DNA from: Reichenbachiella carrageenanivorans
Lineage (GTDB): Bacteria; Bacteroidota; Bacteroidia; Cytophagales; Cyclobacteriaceae
Direction of reading: 5' to 3'
Length of the DNA: 64,000 bases
Assembly: GCF_025639805.1 (NCBI RefSeq)
Contig: NZ_CP106735.1
Coordinates: 1,924,001 to 1,988,000 of the forward strand
In this document: piece by piece, positions 7,269-17,693 of the stretch
Layout of the letters: each line of letters opens with the position of its first letter
Position numbering within the stretch: the first letter of the stretch is position 1
Translations under genes and position numbers: made by a program
The notes under the pieces: model-generated
The model's database searches: none
What the model saw: the letters and a program-made list of their open reading frames with translations, nothing else
What the model was told of the DNA's origin: nothing

Positions 7269-10154
7269 TTATCTTTTAATGATTTTAATCAATTGTTGAG
7301 TAGAATCTTGAGTTTTGATCAAATAGAGTCCATTAGGAAGTTGCGTGTTCAATTGAGTCAAGTATTCGCTCAATTGTGCAGGTGTTCCTGAAGAAGATCC
7401 CATTTGCTGGCCTCTAATTGAATAGACTGATACGCTCATTTTTGAGCTTTTGCTATTTAAGGTGATGGTGCTGCCACTTTGCCATAGCGAGGGGTAAATT
7501 GCTAAGTCAGACTGCAAGTTAGTTACGCTCAATACGGGATTGACTTTGCTTCCTTTTAGGTTAAAAACGAAGTCAGAATCTTCCGTGATTGCAAAGGTCA
7601 GTACAGCATCAAAATCGCTACCAGACTGGGGTTCATATGTGATTTTGAAACTTGATACTTTGTTTGGTTCTAGGTCTCGCTTCAAGAGCGTATCGTCATA
7701 AGAAAAGGCACCATTTGCATCGGTAAGCATGAAGTCACCAATCTCTAGATCCTGAGTGCCTATGTTTGTGATGATGACCGTTTTGGTCATTGAGGTCTCT
7801 TCCGCACCCAATTCTCCAAAATCATAGTTCGATGCCGTAAGATAGTTTTCGCTCTCGATGGTGAGCTGGGCCGTAGCTACGCTTTGTTCTACGGTGCCTG
7901 TAAGGTCTACTTCAAATACACCTGCTGTTCGGCTATCTGACGATAGGATGAGGGTACCTGTTTTTGATCCTACTTCGAGTGTCTTTAAGTTGATGGAGAA
8001 CGGCACACTGGCTCCAGGGTTGATCGTAGAAGGCATGGTACCAGATGAAAATCCATCGGCCGTGAGTTTGGTATTGCTATCAAACGTGAGGATAGTAGTT
8101 CCTGTGTTTGTGATAAGGAGCGTCTTGGTCACAGAGGACCAACCAGTGTATGTAGTTCCAAAGTCTAATGCCTCAGGCGAGGTAAGCACGTTGCCATCCA
8201 TACTCACTTCCATTTGCGGATAATAATCCTTTGCTGCTATCGAAAGATTGAAGGTATATGGATTTTTTGTATTCGTGTTATTGATAATTTGAATCTGAGC
8301 TGATTTGGAACCCGCAGACTTGGCCGTAAATGTAACCGTAAAGGTTTGATCTGCTCCTTTTTCTAGTGGGGTAGTCAATGAGGTTTGTACTACTGAAAAC
8401 TCATCTTCTGCATCGTTGAGCAATGTCACGATAGGAGAGCCAGACAGGTTGACATCAGCGTCTCCAGTGTTTTTTAGCGTGAAAGTTTTAGTGACAGTAG
8501 AGGAAACATTGATATCTATTTCAGGAAGGGTCACAATAGATTGATTTTTGACTTCTTCTGTATCCATAAAAACGGCCATCCGTGGCACGTTTGGATCTGC
8601 AGGTGTGCTGAAATAAGCGATACCATACTTAGGAATCGTCAGGGAGGCACCAAGTGTCGTTTCGGTAGTGCTTGGATCGCTTGTTCTACTGAGATTGTTG
8701 CTAGACGAGAGTATGACTTTTTCTCCCTGTGCTGCAGTGAGCCCAGAGGTAGTGATTGTTTGTGAGCTACCCGAGCGGTTCACAATCATGTATCTTGTGC
8801 TTCCTTCTTCATTTTGTGAAAATTGCCATCCTTCTATGGCATTTACATCTGAACCCGTTCCTATTTTGACATTGCTGCCAAAGATGAGTCGCTCGGCTTG
8901 GCTACAGTTGTTAGATGCCATACCTAGCATAGCGTAGGCACGGCCAAAGGCAGTAATACTACCATTGTTGCCTAAATCTCCAAACTGATGAAAGTTGATT
9001 AGTCCTAAGTTGCCCATGTCCATCCACATACCCGCTTGGTGCAAAGAGGCTAGACCCAGCCCCCAACTTTTTTCACCATCTTCTGTTTTATTAGAACTGG
9101 CGTCGAATTCGGTCATCCAATAGTCGAAGCCCTTAGGCATGTCGCTTCTGGTGCTGTCAAACTCCCAATGTTCATCGATGCTTTTGAGAGCATCGCCAAA
9201 CTCATCTTCAGTATCTGTAAGGCTGTAAGCTCCTGTACCACCATAAATGTGGAAAGAAAGCGACTGTACCAGGCTTTTGTCAATTTTGGAAATCACCACT
9301 TCATTCCATTTGTTTCTTCTCGTAGGGCTATCACTATTTGCATCGCTACCGATCGCACAGAGATTTACGCCAGGAAATCGAGCCGCTAGCTTGGCCGACC
9401 AGTCGTTTACCGCATCGGCATAGTGTTCGCCACTCCCAGGGAAGGCACCAGTGATACCATTGATCGCTCCTGCACTATAAGGCTCTATGGCTGCTCCTCC
9501 TGTACTTCCAGTGCCTGCGTAGCTTTTATCAAAGAAGTACTCATTGCCATATTCTATATATTTCACAGGAATACCCTCAGCTTCTGCGCGCTCTAGCATG
9601 TCGAGTGCGTTTGCATATCTGTCGTCCATCATGGCCCACCAGTCATCAGAGAGTGGAGTTTCGTCTACGGAGCGGTCCCACAGCAGGGAGTAGTAGTCTG
9701 CTCCAGGTGTGATCAAGTTCAGTACAAACATCACTTCCGTATCTCCGTTAGAGTCCTCTATGAGTTTATTTAGGTCACTCAAAGGGTTGGGTTGATTCGT
9801 GAAAGTGACGACCCAGTTGATTACGTTTTTTTTCTGAATAAACTGACTAGGTGTATTGGTCGATAGACTAATGTCATCCTGCTGTGCGTCAAACATACGA
9901 TCCTTTTTGTGATCCCAATAAGAGCTCACCGTTCCTCCAGGGTAGCGGATTAGTCCAGCTTCACTTTTTTCCCAGGTTTCTCTTCTTCCACTACTCGTCC
10001 AAGGATTTGGGATGTTGGCCGTGTTGCTGTTGTATCCAGCCATTTTGGGATAGATAGGTTGTGCAGCTTTCGTCCCGTCGATAGTGACGTTCTGAGCCCA
10101 AGCCGTATAGATCCCACTATATAGTATAGCTGTAAGTAGTAATAATTTTTTCAT
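7269..10154 (-). CDS. Secreted clan GH-A-like glycoside hydrolase with Ig-like repeats and T9SS sorting domain
   Basis: A 961-residue secreted protein. After a Sec signal (cleavage after AWA), residues ~21-430 look like a (beta/alpha)8 glycosidase of clan GH-A: LIRYPGGTVSSYW early, the likely acid/base Glu in YIEYGNEYFF (~res 200), and a likely nucleophile Glu in YWMTEFDAS (~res 345). This layout recalls GH39, GH51, GH79 and GH30 but I cannot assign a family. A beta-sandwich to ~520 follows, then three tandem ~110-residue ASPM/SPD-2/hydin-like Ig repeats (starting about 525, 650 and 760), each with a K-T-(F/L/V)-x-(L/I)-x-N-(T/I)-G core. The last ~75 residues are a T9SS sorting domain. It is co-transcribed with the sulfatase downstream. 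It likely acts outside the cell on the polymer backbone. Confidence 0.8.
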   Translation of the reverse strand: MKKLLLLTAILYSGIYTAWAQNVTIDGTKAAQPIYPKMAGYNSNTANIPNPWTSSGRRETWEKSEAGLIRYPGGTVSSYWDHKKDRMFDAQQDDISLSTNTPSQFIQKKNVINWVVTFTNQPNPLSDLNKLIEDSNGDTEVMFVLNLITPGADYYSLLWDRSVDETPLSDDWWAMMDDRYANALDMLERAEAEGIPVKYIEYGNEYFFDKSYAGTGSTGGAAIEPYSAGAINGITGAFPGSGEHYADAVNDWSAKLAARFPGVNLCAIGSDANSDSPTRRNKWNEVVISKIDKSLVQSLSFHIYGGTGAYSLTDTEDEFGDALKSIDEHWEFDSTRSDMPKGFDYWMTEFDASSNKTEDGEKSWGLGLASLHQAGMWMDMGNLGLINFHQFGDLGNNGSITAFGRAYAMLGMASNNCSQAERLIFGSNVKIGTGSDVNAIEGWQFSQNEEGSTRYMIVNRSGSSQTITTSGLTAAQGEKVILSSSNNLSRTSDPSTTETTLGASLTIPKYGIAYFSTPADPNVPRMAVFMDTEEVKNQSIVTLPEIDINVSSTVTKTFTLKNTGDADVNLSGSPIVTLLNDAEDEFSVVQTSLTTPLEKGADQTFTVTFTAKSAGSKSAQIQIINNTNTKNPYTFNLSIAAKDYYPQMEVSMDGNVLTSPEALDFGTTYTGWSSVTKTLLITNTGTTILTFDSNTKLTADGFSSGTMPSTINPGASVPFSINLKTLEVGSKTGTLILSSDSRTAGVFEVDLTGTVEQSVATAQLTIESENYLTASNYDFGELGAEETSMTKTVIITNIGTQDLEIGDFMLTDANGAFSYDDTLLKRDLEPNKVSSFKITYEPQSGSDFDAVLTFAITEDSDFVFNLKGSKVNPVLSVTNLQSDLAIYPSLWQSGSTITLNSKSSKMSVSVYSIRGQQMGSSSGTPAQLSEYLTQLNTQLPNGLYLIKTQDSTQQLIKIIKR

Positions 10155-10796
10155 CTGTTATAGTTTCTTTGTTCCACTTTAGATGCAAAAGGAGAATCCT
10201 AATGCATAATGCTGAATAGCAATTTATGTAGGTGAAAAAAGTTCTGAAATAATTTCATAGTACAGTTACTAGCGATTTTCAAATGAGGACAAGATTAAGA
10301 TATAGCAAGGCCTATGCGATATCGCTCGGTATATGACCAATGTCAAGCGTGAGATTTTGTTTTTTTGGATGTCGCTAAAAACAGGTAAGCATATCTTCTT
10401 GTTTGTTCTGATTTCAAGTATAGTGGAGTGCCACAGTGGCTACTCTCATATAGATCAATCCAGTGGGGGAGGCATGGTCTTTTTTAACCAAAAGGGGCTG
10501 TTTTGTATAGCCTGATAGAGGGTTATGGATATACTGTTTGTGCTTTTATATTAAAAAGTAAGAGGGCCTACTATATATATTCTGAAAAGAGCTAAGCACA
10601 TTCGATTTTGAGTGAAATACTCAAGGGAATGACCACTATTGCCTGTTTTTTCCCTTCTCATTTTTCTTTGGTTTTTCAAATTGGAAGCGATTAGTCTTTC
10701 TAATGCGCTTTTATTGTTTAGTGATCTTCTGCTTGATGTCCAATCCTGCGAAGCTCATGAGAGTTGCACGAATATGAATACATACTAAAAGTACTT
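10155..10796. other. Non-coding region between divergent GH-A-like and SusC genes
   Basis: About 640 bases with no convincing gene. A 60-codon open frame starting at 10333 lacks a family resemblance or ribosome site and I do not call it. The promoters of both flanking operons must lie here. I could not identify a clean Bacteroidota -33/-7 promoter pair or a strong repeat. Confidence 0.6.
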
Positions 10797-13700
10797 ATGA
10801 AAAAAAATTTTACTAGAAAATGGAAAGTTGCCTTACTCGCAGGGATATTGCTGAGTTGGGGAAGTGCCATGGCACAGACTACCGTGATTACCGGAACGGT
10901 GACTGGCCCTCCTGGAAATGAACCCATACCAGGAGTGAATGTAATCGCACAGGGAACAACCTCTGGATCGATTACAGATATAGACGGTAATTATAAGATC
11001 AATGTGAGCGATGAGGTTACAGCTTTGATTTTTTCGTTCATAGGGTATGAAACCAAAGAGGTAAGTATAGGAGGTCGAACCTCTATCGACGTTGTTTTAG
11101 ACGAAGACATAGAGACTTTGGAAGAAGTGGTGATTGTAGGCTATGGTACAGAATCGAAAAAGATGGCTACTGGTAGTTACACCAAAGTAGATGCCAAAGG
11201 ACTCAGCCAAAAAGTAAGCAGTTCATTTCAAGAAGGGCTTCAAGGAATGGCCGCAGGTATGGATGTGACAGGAGCTAGTGGTGCCGTAGGTGGAGCCATC
11301 AATATCCGGATCAGAGGTACGGGTTCTTTTTCTAGTAATGCCAATCCGTTGTACGTGATAGACGGGATACCATATACTTCTTATCCTACAGATGGACTGG
11401 GCAATTTCGGAACAGTATTTAATCCGCTAACCAACATCAACCCACAGGACATTGCATCTATGACGGTATTGAAAGATGCTGAAGCCACTTCGATCTACGG
11501 CTCTAGAGGAGCCAATGGGGTCATTATCGTAACTACCAAAACAGGACAAAAGGGCAAGGCGAAGTTTGAGGTCAGTTATTCGCAAGGAATCTCCGAAGCA
11601 GCTAATGTACTTGATCACTTGGGTACTGAGCAGTGGATAGATTACCTAGAAGAGTCTTGGGACAATGCAGGTACACCTGTTGCCAACAGAAAACTACCCT
11701 ATACCACAGATGCTGCAGACGGATGGTACACAGATGAAGTAGCTAGGTCTATAGACGACGACAAATTTGACAGGGTGTACAGACAAGGCATGCAGCGCAA
11801 TGCTTCTCTGGCCGTGTCGGGAGGGAATGATAAGGTAACTTATCGTATCAATGGTGCCTATAGCAAAGCCGAAGGTATACTAGAAAGAAATGATAATGAA
11901 AGGGTGTCGTTCGCAGGAAACTTGGACGTGCAATTGACACCTAAAATGAAGGCTGGAATCAACATGTCGGTTTCAAATACTAAAAACTCACAGTTTCCGA
12001 CTAACATCTATTTTCTGAATGCGGAAGGCCATACTGGCGGTGTGTTCCAATATTTTAGCAACCCGACAGGACTGAATTTTATAAGAAATTCCTTGCCTAT
12101 GTATCCGATCTATAATCCTGATGGTACCTTCTTTCAAGGTACTGGACTTAGTAATGTAGGCCCAGCTTTAGATCCTGATTATTTCAAACATGAATCTTAT
12201 TCTTTCAATTCTATGGTATCGGGTTCTTATCAGTATAAGATCACGCCCGACCTTACATTTGATGCCACTTTTGGTTTGAATTATATTGGTTACCGCAGAG
12301 ACGTATTTTTTAGCCCATTTGTAACTACCCCTTCCGAAATTGGATGTGATGATTGTAAGGGGTATGCCGAAAGAATGATGCAACACCGTTTTTACCTCAA
12401 TAGCAATGCGACGTTGAAGTACAACAAGGCCATCAATCTCAATGTCTTCGAAACGTTGGTAGGGGTGGAAACCTTTAGTGAAAACAACAACTATTTGGGA
12501 TTGAAAGGGGTAGGTTTTCCTAAAACCAATTCGATCAGCAATGTAGGGTCTGCGCAAGAGCCTATCGAATGGAAATCAGAAGAATCTGGTGTTGTATTCT
12601 ATTCGGCATTTGCCAGGTTTAAATATGCGTATGATCAGCGATATATCATCGGATTGAGTGCTCGTGCAGATGGATCTTCTCGATTTGGTGCTGCCAATAG
12701 ATGGGGCGTATTTCCAGCTGCATCTGTAGGATGGAATATCTCTCAGGAGTCCTTTATGGATGACGCCAGTTTTATCGACTTTCTTAAAGTAAGAGCCAGC
12801 TACGGGGTAACAGGTAATGCAGAAATCGATCAAAGTGCAGCGTTCTACAACTGGAATTTTAATAGTGTGTCTTATGCAGGTGGACAGGGAGTTACGCCAT
12901 TGAGATTACAAGGATCCACCGACAACATCGGATGGGAAAGAGCTTACACGCTCGACGTGGGTGTAGACTTCGAATTGTTCGACAAGAGATTGCGTGGAGA
13001 GGTTGGATATTTCAATCGTAGGAGTACCGATCTATTAGCCAAGTTGTCGTTGCCACCTACCTCTGGAGGAGGCAGTTTCATTGCCAACACAGGTTCTATA
13101 CTCAACAAAGGTATTGAGATGTCATTGACTACCGACATTATTCGAAGAGCAGTGACTTGGTCTACTTCTATCAATGTGACTCATCAGAAAAATGAGGTCC
13201 TGAGCTTGGGTACTGATGTTGATCCTACCGTATTCCAAACAAATGCTAGAGTTGGTATCCCAGTCGTTGGAGGATCGGTCTCAGGCTATGAGCTAGTTAA
13301 GTGGCTTGGTGTAGATCCTCAGACAGGCTATGAAATGTTTGAAGACCCAGAAACTGGACAAGCCTATCAATTTGCCGATCCCGAAAGACCTACTCAGGGC
13401 GAAATGCAAAACTTGGTTCAAACCATAGATGGCAAAGATGGTGTGCCAGACTGGTATGGTAGTATTACCAACAACATTGGGTTCAAGGGTTTCAACCTTT
13501 CGTTCCAATTCTACTTCAAACAAGGACTCTATCTTTATGACGATGAGCTCACTCAGATGGCCTACATGGGCAAAGGCAATCAGTTGACCAATGTGCCGCA
13601 ATTTATGTACGATGAGCGCTGGCAGCAACCAGGTGATCAAACGGATGTTCCAAGAATGATCTATGATCATCCTTTGGCAGGCAATCCAGCTAGAGGCAAC

Positions 13701-13988
13701 CGATCTACTCGTTTCTTATACGATGGTTCATTCGTTCGCTTGAGAAACGTGACCGTGTCTTACAACTTCCCCTCAGCACTTTGCCAGCGATTGGGTATGA
13801 CTAGTGTAAGAATATTCGCTACGGGTACCAACCTACTCACCTTTACCAAGTACCCAGGCTGGGATCCTGAGTCGCTCAACTCAGTGGGTAGCTTTAGCCC
13901 ATCAGCAGCCAATATTGAGCCTGGACTCATCAAAGGCAATCCGCCACAGGCCAAGGTTTATAAATTAGGAGTCCACTTTACATTTTAA
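10797..13988 (+). CDS. SusC/RagA TonB-dependent outer-membrane transporter
   Basis: A 1063-residue SusC-like protein. A Sec signal ending SAMAQ is followed by a carboxypeptidase-regulatory-like (CNA-B) domain at ~20-105, the TonB box/plug entry EEVVIVGYGT, a plug with VLKDAEATSIYGSRGANGV, and a 22-strand barrel ending in an aromatic residue (HFTF). The start giving MKKNFTRKWK was chosen because it leaves a proper signal peptide; an upstream ATG would add 11 residues in front. It forms the pore of a SusCD complex that imports oligosaccharides across the outer membrane using TonB energy. SusD begins 12 bases downstream. This is the only SusC/SusD pair in the 64 kb, so it probably serves many of the surrounding enzymes. 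Confidence 0.95.
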   Translation: MKKNFTRKWKVALLAGILLSWGSAMAQTTVITGTVTGPPGNEPIPGVNVIAQGTTSGSITDIDGNYKINVSDEVTALIFSFIGYETKEVSIGGRTSIDVVLDEDIETLEEVVIVGYGTESKKMATGSYTKVDAKGLSQKVSSSFQEGLQGMAAGMDVTGASGAVGGAINIRIRGTGSFSSNANPLYVIDGIPYTSYPTDGLGNFGTVFNPLTNINPQDIASMTVLKDAEATSIYGSRGANGVIIVTTKTGQKGKAKFEVSYSQGISEAANVLDHLGTEQWIDYLEESWDNAGTPVANRKLPYTTDAADGWYTDEVARSIDDDKFDRVYRQGMQRNASLAVSGGNDKVTYRINGAYSKAEGILERNDNERVSFAGNLDVQLTPKMKAGINMSVSNTKNSQFPTNIYFLNAEGHTGGVFQYFSNPTGLNFIRNSLPMYPIYNPDGTFFQGTGLSNVGPALDPDYFKHESYSFNSMVSGSYQYKITPDLTFDATFGLNYIGYRRDVFFSPFVTTPSEIGCDDCKGYAERMMQHRFYLNSNATLKYNKAINLNVFETLVGVETFSENNNYLGLKGVGFPKTNSISNVGSAQEPIEWKSEESGVVFYSAFARFKYAYDQRYIIGLSARADGSSRFGAANRWGVFPAASVGWNISQESFMDDASFIDFLKVRASYGVTGNAEIDQSAAFYNWNFNSVSYAGGQGVTPLRLQGSTDNIGWERAYTLDVGVDFELFDKRLRGEVGYFNRRSTDLLAKLSLPPTSGGGSFIANTGSILNKGIEMSLTTDIIRRAVTWSTSINVTHQKNEVLSLGTDVDPTVFQTNARVGIPVVGGSVSGYELVKWLGVDPQTGYEMFEDPETGQAYQFADPERPTQGEMQNLVQTIDGKDGVPDWYGSITNNIGFKGFNLSFQFYFKQGLYLYDDELTQMAYMGKGNQLTNVPQFMYDERWQQPGDQTDVPRMIYDHPLAGNPARGNRSTRFLYDGSFVRLRNVTVSYNFPSALCQRLGMTSVRIFATGTNLLTFTKYPGWDPESLNSVGSFSPSAANIEPGLIKGNPPQAKVYKLGVHFTF

Positions 13989-14000
13989 TGATTAGTAGAG

Positions 14001-15578
14001 ATGAATAGATATATCAATAAAATATATACATGTATAGCCACTACGATGATGGTGGTCATAGGTGCAGGATGTACTTCTTTCGAAGACGTGAATCCGACCA
14101 ACGAATTTCCTGGTAATGAAGTAGGAGAATCGACCTACAACATAGAATTGGTACTCAACGAAGGCTATTTGGCTTGGAGTCAAAGTTTCTGCTCACAGCA
14201 TTTGCCTGTGGCCAACTTGCTGGCAGATTATACCGAAGCAATTACAGGAGAACAGTCTCTGGGTGGGAGTTATGAAAATTTGTACGAGTTTGATAGGGGA
14301 GTATTCCATAATGACGGACAATGGAGTAGTGCTTACAAAGCGATCAATCAAGCCAATATGGTTTTGGATTTCACGGAAAATACGGATCCAATAGACGAAT
14401 TGTATCTCTTGCAAAGAGATAGGTTTAGAGGTGAGGCATGGTTCATTAGAGCATACGCCTACTTTTTGCTGATTAGGTACTATGGAGAGCAATACAATAC
14501 GGCAGGTTTGTCCAAGCCAGGCGTCGTACTCCGAACAACCCCAGCCACTGGATTTGACGCAGGAGGTAGAGCCTCTGTAGGAGAGGTGTACAGTCAGATA
14601 TTGAGTGACTTGGACTCTGCTGAGAAGTACTTACCACTCACATTTACTACACCAGACAATGACTATGAGCAGTTCCCAGTCTTTCAGTTCAGAGCCAAGA
14701 GGTTTGATGCTTTAAGCCTAAAAGCAAAGGTTCAGTTTCAAATGAATGAAATGAATCAGTGCCTATTGACCTTGCAGAAGGTGATAGGTTTTCTACCTGG
14801 ATCTATTGTCATCACTCCTAAAGTGGCACCAGCAGATGTGATGAGTATATTGGCGGACTCAGTAGCTAACTTTTACTTCACACAGTATGATGTCAATGCT
14901 AAGCTACGTCAGGTTTCAGCCAACTTTACGGTGTCTGGAGACAAAGGACTTATGGTGAACATAGATGGTATAACTAATGAGAAACAGTCTGTTATTTTCC
15001 TTACTGATCAGTTTATTGATTTATATCTCGATGCCAATGGCGTGGTGAAAGGTGGTGATGGCTATCGAATGAACAATTTTGTATTTAAGATAGATATAGA
15101 AGACCTTGAAGGTGTTGTGGTTGATTCGAGCAGATACATTTTTAATAAGTTCGTGCTCGATGCTGAATCAAACACCAGCTGGCCTACTTTGAGATTGGAA
15201 GAGTTACTGTTGATGCGTGCAGAAGCATGGGCATTGACTAACCAAGCATCCGCTGCGGTCAAGGATTTAAACTATCTCAAATCCTTGCGTAAGGCTACAC
15301 CTGTGTCACTTTCTCTTTCGAGAGTAGAGCTGTTGGATGCGATCGCTCAGGATCGTATGCTAGAGCTTGTTGGCGAAGGCGAACGGTTTTTCAACTGGAA
15401 GCGCATGGGGGCATATAATGAGCTGATAGAGTCGGTTTACTCACCCGAGGTCTACAGCAGTTATGATCGTTTGCGTACGCAAAATATTGTATGGAACCAT
15501 CCTGGCACGCTTCTCAGAATACCCCAAACGGAAATCACTCGAAATACGGATTTGACTGATGCAGATCAGAATCCTTAA
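14001..15578 (+). CDS. SusD/RagB glycan-binding lipoprotein
   Basis: A 525-residue SusD-family lipoprotein with lipobox GAGC (about residue 24) and the N-terminal FEDVNPTNEFP typical of the family. TPR-like helices such as the RGEAWFIRAYAYFLLIRYYG segment near residue 145 and the C-terminal DRMLELVGEGERFFNWKRMG are recognisable RagB/SusD landmarks. It would cap the SusC barrel and capture oligosaccharides at the cell surface. It sits between SusC and a T9SS-sorted TIG protein. The glycan bound cannot be deduced. Confidence 0.94.
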   Translation: MNRYINKIYTCIATTMMVVIGAGCTSFEDVNPTNEFPGNEVGESTYNIELVLNEGYLAWSQSFCSQHLPVANLLADYTEAITGEQSLGGSYENLYEFDRGVFHNDGQWSSAYKAINQANMVLDFTENTDPIDELYLLQRDRFRGEAWFIRAYAYFLLIRYYGEQYNTAGLSKPGVVLRTTPATGFDAGGRASVGEVYSQILSDLDSAEKYLPLTFTTPDNDYEQFPVFQFRAKRFDALSLKAKVQFQMNEMNQCLLTLQKVIGFLPGSIVITPKVAPADVMSILADSVANFYFTQYDVNAKLRQVSANFTVSGDKGLMVNIDGITNEKQSVIFLTDQFIDLYLDANGVVKGGDGYRMNNFVFKIDIEDLEGVVVDSSRYIFNKFVLDAESNTSWPTLRLEELLLMRAEAWALTNQASAAVKDLNYLKSLRKATPVSLSLSRVELLDAIAQDRMLELVGEGERFFNWKRMGAYNELIESVYSPEVYSSYDRLRTQNIVWNHPGTLLRIPQTEITRNTDLTDADQNP

Positions 15579-15627
15579 GGCAACAATAACAACAACAAAT
15601 TTCTATTTGACTAAAAAATTAATGATA

Positions 15628-17679
15628 ATGAAAAACAAGATATTTAATAATATACGCATCACAGGCTTCATAGGAGCCTTGATGCTGATTGGTTTGATGC
15701 CCTTGGCATCTCAAGCACAAACTACGATTACAAAGTTTCATCCTATAGCAGGGTTTATTGGAGATACAATTGTGATTACGGGAACAGGGTTGAACAGTAC
15801 GGAAAAAGTACATGTAGGACAGTTAGAAGCTACTTTCAAAAAAGTGAATGATACCATGTTGAAATTTGCGATCCCAGTTGGGGCTGTGAATAATGATACG
15901 CTTACGATTTTTGATGGAACCAGTACTATCAAACCTCAAATTATTAAAGAGGGGGTGCCAGAATACGTGGATAAGCGAATTTTTATCCCTGAGGCTGTGA
16001 ATAGTTTTGAACAGATCGTGTTTTTTGAGCCTGTGATGGATCCTTTTATGGGGGGCTCGCCTGGAGGAGGACCAATAGGTGACCACGAGACTAACAATCG
16101 GTTTGTCAATGACGATCTTACTTTTTCAGGTACAGGTAGTTTGCCTTGGGCTACAAAGCCTGAAGATCCAAATTACAACAAAACATCTGGTGCGTTTGGT
16201 ATTGGGCTGAGTGATGGTGACTATTTTCAGATCGACGGGATCAATACAGTAGGCCTAGAGAATGTTAGACTGTCATTTGCGCTGGCTGCTTGGTACGCCG
16301 AAATACAAGGTGGTGTAAACATCTCCTACAGTGAAGATAATGGTGCCAATTGGGTAAGCATGGGAGGTGTCTCTGAGTGGAATTTGAACAAGTGGGTTTT
16401 TAAAAGAATAGCGAAGACATTGCCATCTGTCTCTACCCTCAGTTTGAAATTTGAGTTTAATCAGCCAGCAGCGGGTGGTGATATAATTTTCGACGACATT
16501 AGAGTGACAGGTTTCCCTGCTGGTGTGGCTGTTGTTTCTGAGTATATTCCAAACAAAGCCAAGCCTGGCAAAGAACTTTTGATCAAAGGGTCTTCTTTGG
16601 GAGACATCAAAACGGTAAGGTTTATAGCTGAAGACGATAGCAATATCGAGGTAACAGACCTAAACGTAGCAGATGGTGGAGAATCTATTACCCTCACCGT
16701 GCCACAAGGAGTAAAGACTGCTGCACTTACCTTGATCAACTCTAAAGGAGTAGAATTTCCAACTGATGATCTTACGATCTTAGATGCATCGCCAAAAGTG
16801 ACTAAGTTCAACCCTAGTGCTGCACCTATCGGTGGTTTGATCAAACTCGAAGGAGAAGACCTGTACAACATCACCTCTATTGCCTTTGGAAATGTAGATG
16901 CGCCAGTATATTTCTTAATAGATGATACTCGAGTAGACGTGTATGTGCCAGCAGGAGCTGTGACGAGTGCGGTGAAAGTAGAGAGTCTGCAAGGCTCATT
17001 CGATAGTGGCAATATAATACTAGATGAAAATGACACAGAGATTCAACTGGGAGACTTCTCAGTAGATAACTCGGTGCCGTTGCTCACTTTCACACTATCC
17101 GAAACCGAAGCGGAAGAAGGACAAACAGTAAGCTTAGTTGCTAAGTTGACTACAGCGGCTACACAGGCTGTAAAATTGGATCTTTCATTTGGTGGTAGTG
17201 TGTCAGACGATGACTATAAGGTAAGTACAGAGACTGCTGTTATCGTGGCAGGGTCTGTAGAGTCTGATCCGATCACGATCACGATCGTCAATGAAGGTGA
17301 TAACTTTGAAGATGAAGAAACCTTAGAGATCACGATGATTGGCTCAGCAGGTCCTGCAGTACCTGGCGCACCAAGGACACAATCTATTACGATCAAACAG
17401 GCAGCTGTCTTGAGCGTAAAAGACGAGCTGAAGGAAAGCGAAATAGTTGTTTATCAAAACATGGAAGGGTTGAATGTGTTGTTGAAAAACGAAGTGGCAT
17501 TCAAAGACGCAACAGCTGTTATTTATGACTTGAATGGTAGCCGCATGTATTTGAAGCATTTCAATCAAATCAATGGGAAATTGCTAGTTCCTGAAGTGAA
17601 CCAATATAAGCCTGGTGTCTACGTTTTGATGCTAGCCAACTACGAAGGTCAACTGGTTAGAAAGTTTATTGTTAAGTAA
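15628..17679 (+). CDS. IPT/TIG and Calx-beta surface protein with T9SS sorting domain (SusE/F-position)
   Basis: A secreted protein of about 683 residues occupying the slot where SusE/SusF surface-binding lipoproteins usually lie. After a Sec signal ending SQAQ come a first IPT/TIG domain (ITKFHPIAGFIGDTIVITG), a beta-rich region to ~290 resembling a carbohydrate-binding jelly-roll, two more TIG domains (VVSEYIPNKAKPG and VTKFNPSAAPIGG), a Calx-beta domain (SETEAEEGQTVSLVAKL), and a ~70-residue T9SS sorting domain ending in VRKFIVK. It lacks a lipobox and any recognisable catalytic motif, so I take it as a glycan-binding partner of the SusCD complex. An ATG two codons upstream (15622) is an equally possible start. 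Confidence 0.82.
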   Translation: MKNKIFNNIRITGFIGALMLIGLMPLASQAQTTITKFHPIAGFIGDTIVITGTGLNSTEKVHVGQLEATFKKVNDTMLKFAIPVGAVNNDTLTIFDGTSTIKPQIIKEGVPEYVDKRIFIPEAVNSFEQIVFFEPVMDPFMGGSPGGGPIGDHETNNRFVNDDLTFSGTGSLPWATKPEDPNYNKTSGAFGIGLSDGDYFQIDGINTVGLENVRLSFALAAWYAEIQGGVNISYSEDNGANWVSMGGVSEWNLNKWVFKRIAKTLPSVSTLSLKFEFNQPAAGGDIIFDDIRVTGFPAGVAVVSEYIPNKAKPGKELLIKGSSLGDIKTVRFIAEDDSNIEVTDLNVADGGESITLTVPQGVKTAALTLINSKGVEFPTDDLTILDASPKVTKFNPSAAPIGGLIKLEGEDLYNITSIAFGNVDAPVYFLIDDTRVDVYVPAGAVTSAVKVESLQGSFDSGNIILDENDTEIQLGDFSVDNSVPLLTFTLSETEAEEGQTVSLVAKLTTAATQAVKLDLSFGGSVSDDDYKVSTETAVIVAGSVESDPITITIVNEGDNFEDEETLEITMIGSAGPAVPGAPRTQSITIKQAAVLSVKDELKESEIVVYQNMEGLNVLLKNEVAFKDATAVIYDLNGSRMYLKHFNQINGKLLVPEVNQYKPGVYVLMLANYEGQLVRKFIVK

Positions 17680-17693
17680 TAAAGAAGCTTTAG

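Noticed and set aside
10333..10515. Small open frame (60 codons) upstream of the SusC gene
   Set aside because: Hydrophobic start but no family resemblance, no conserved spacing to SusC and unusual composition; likely chance.
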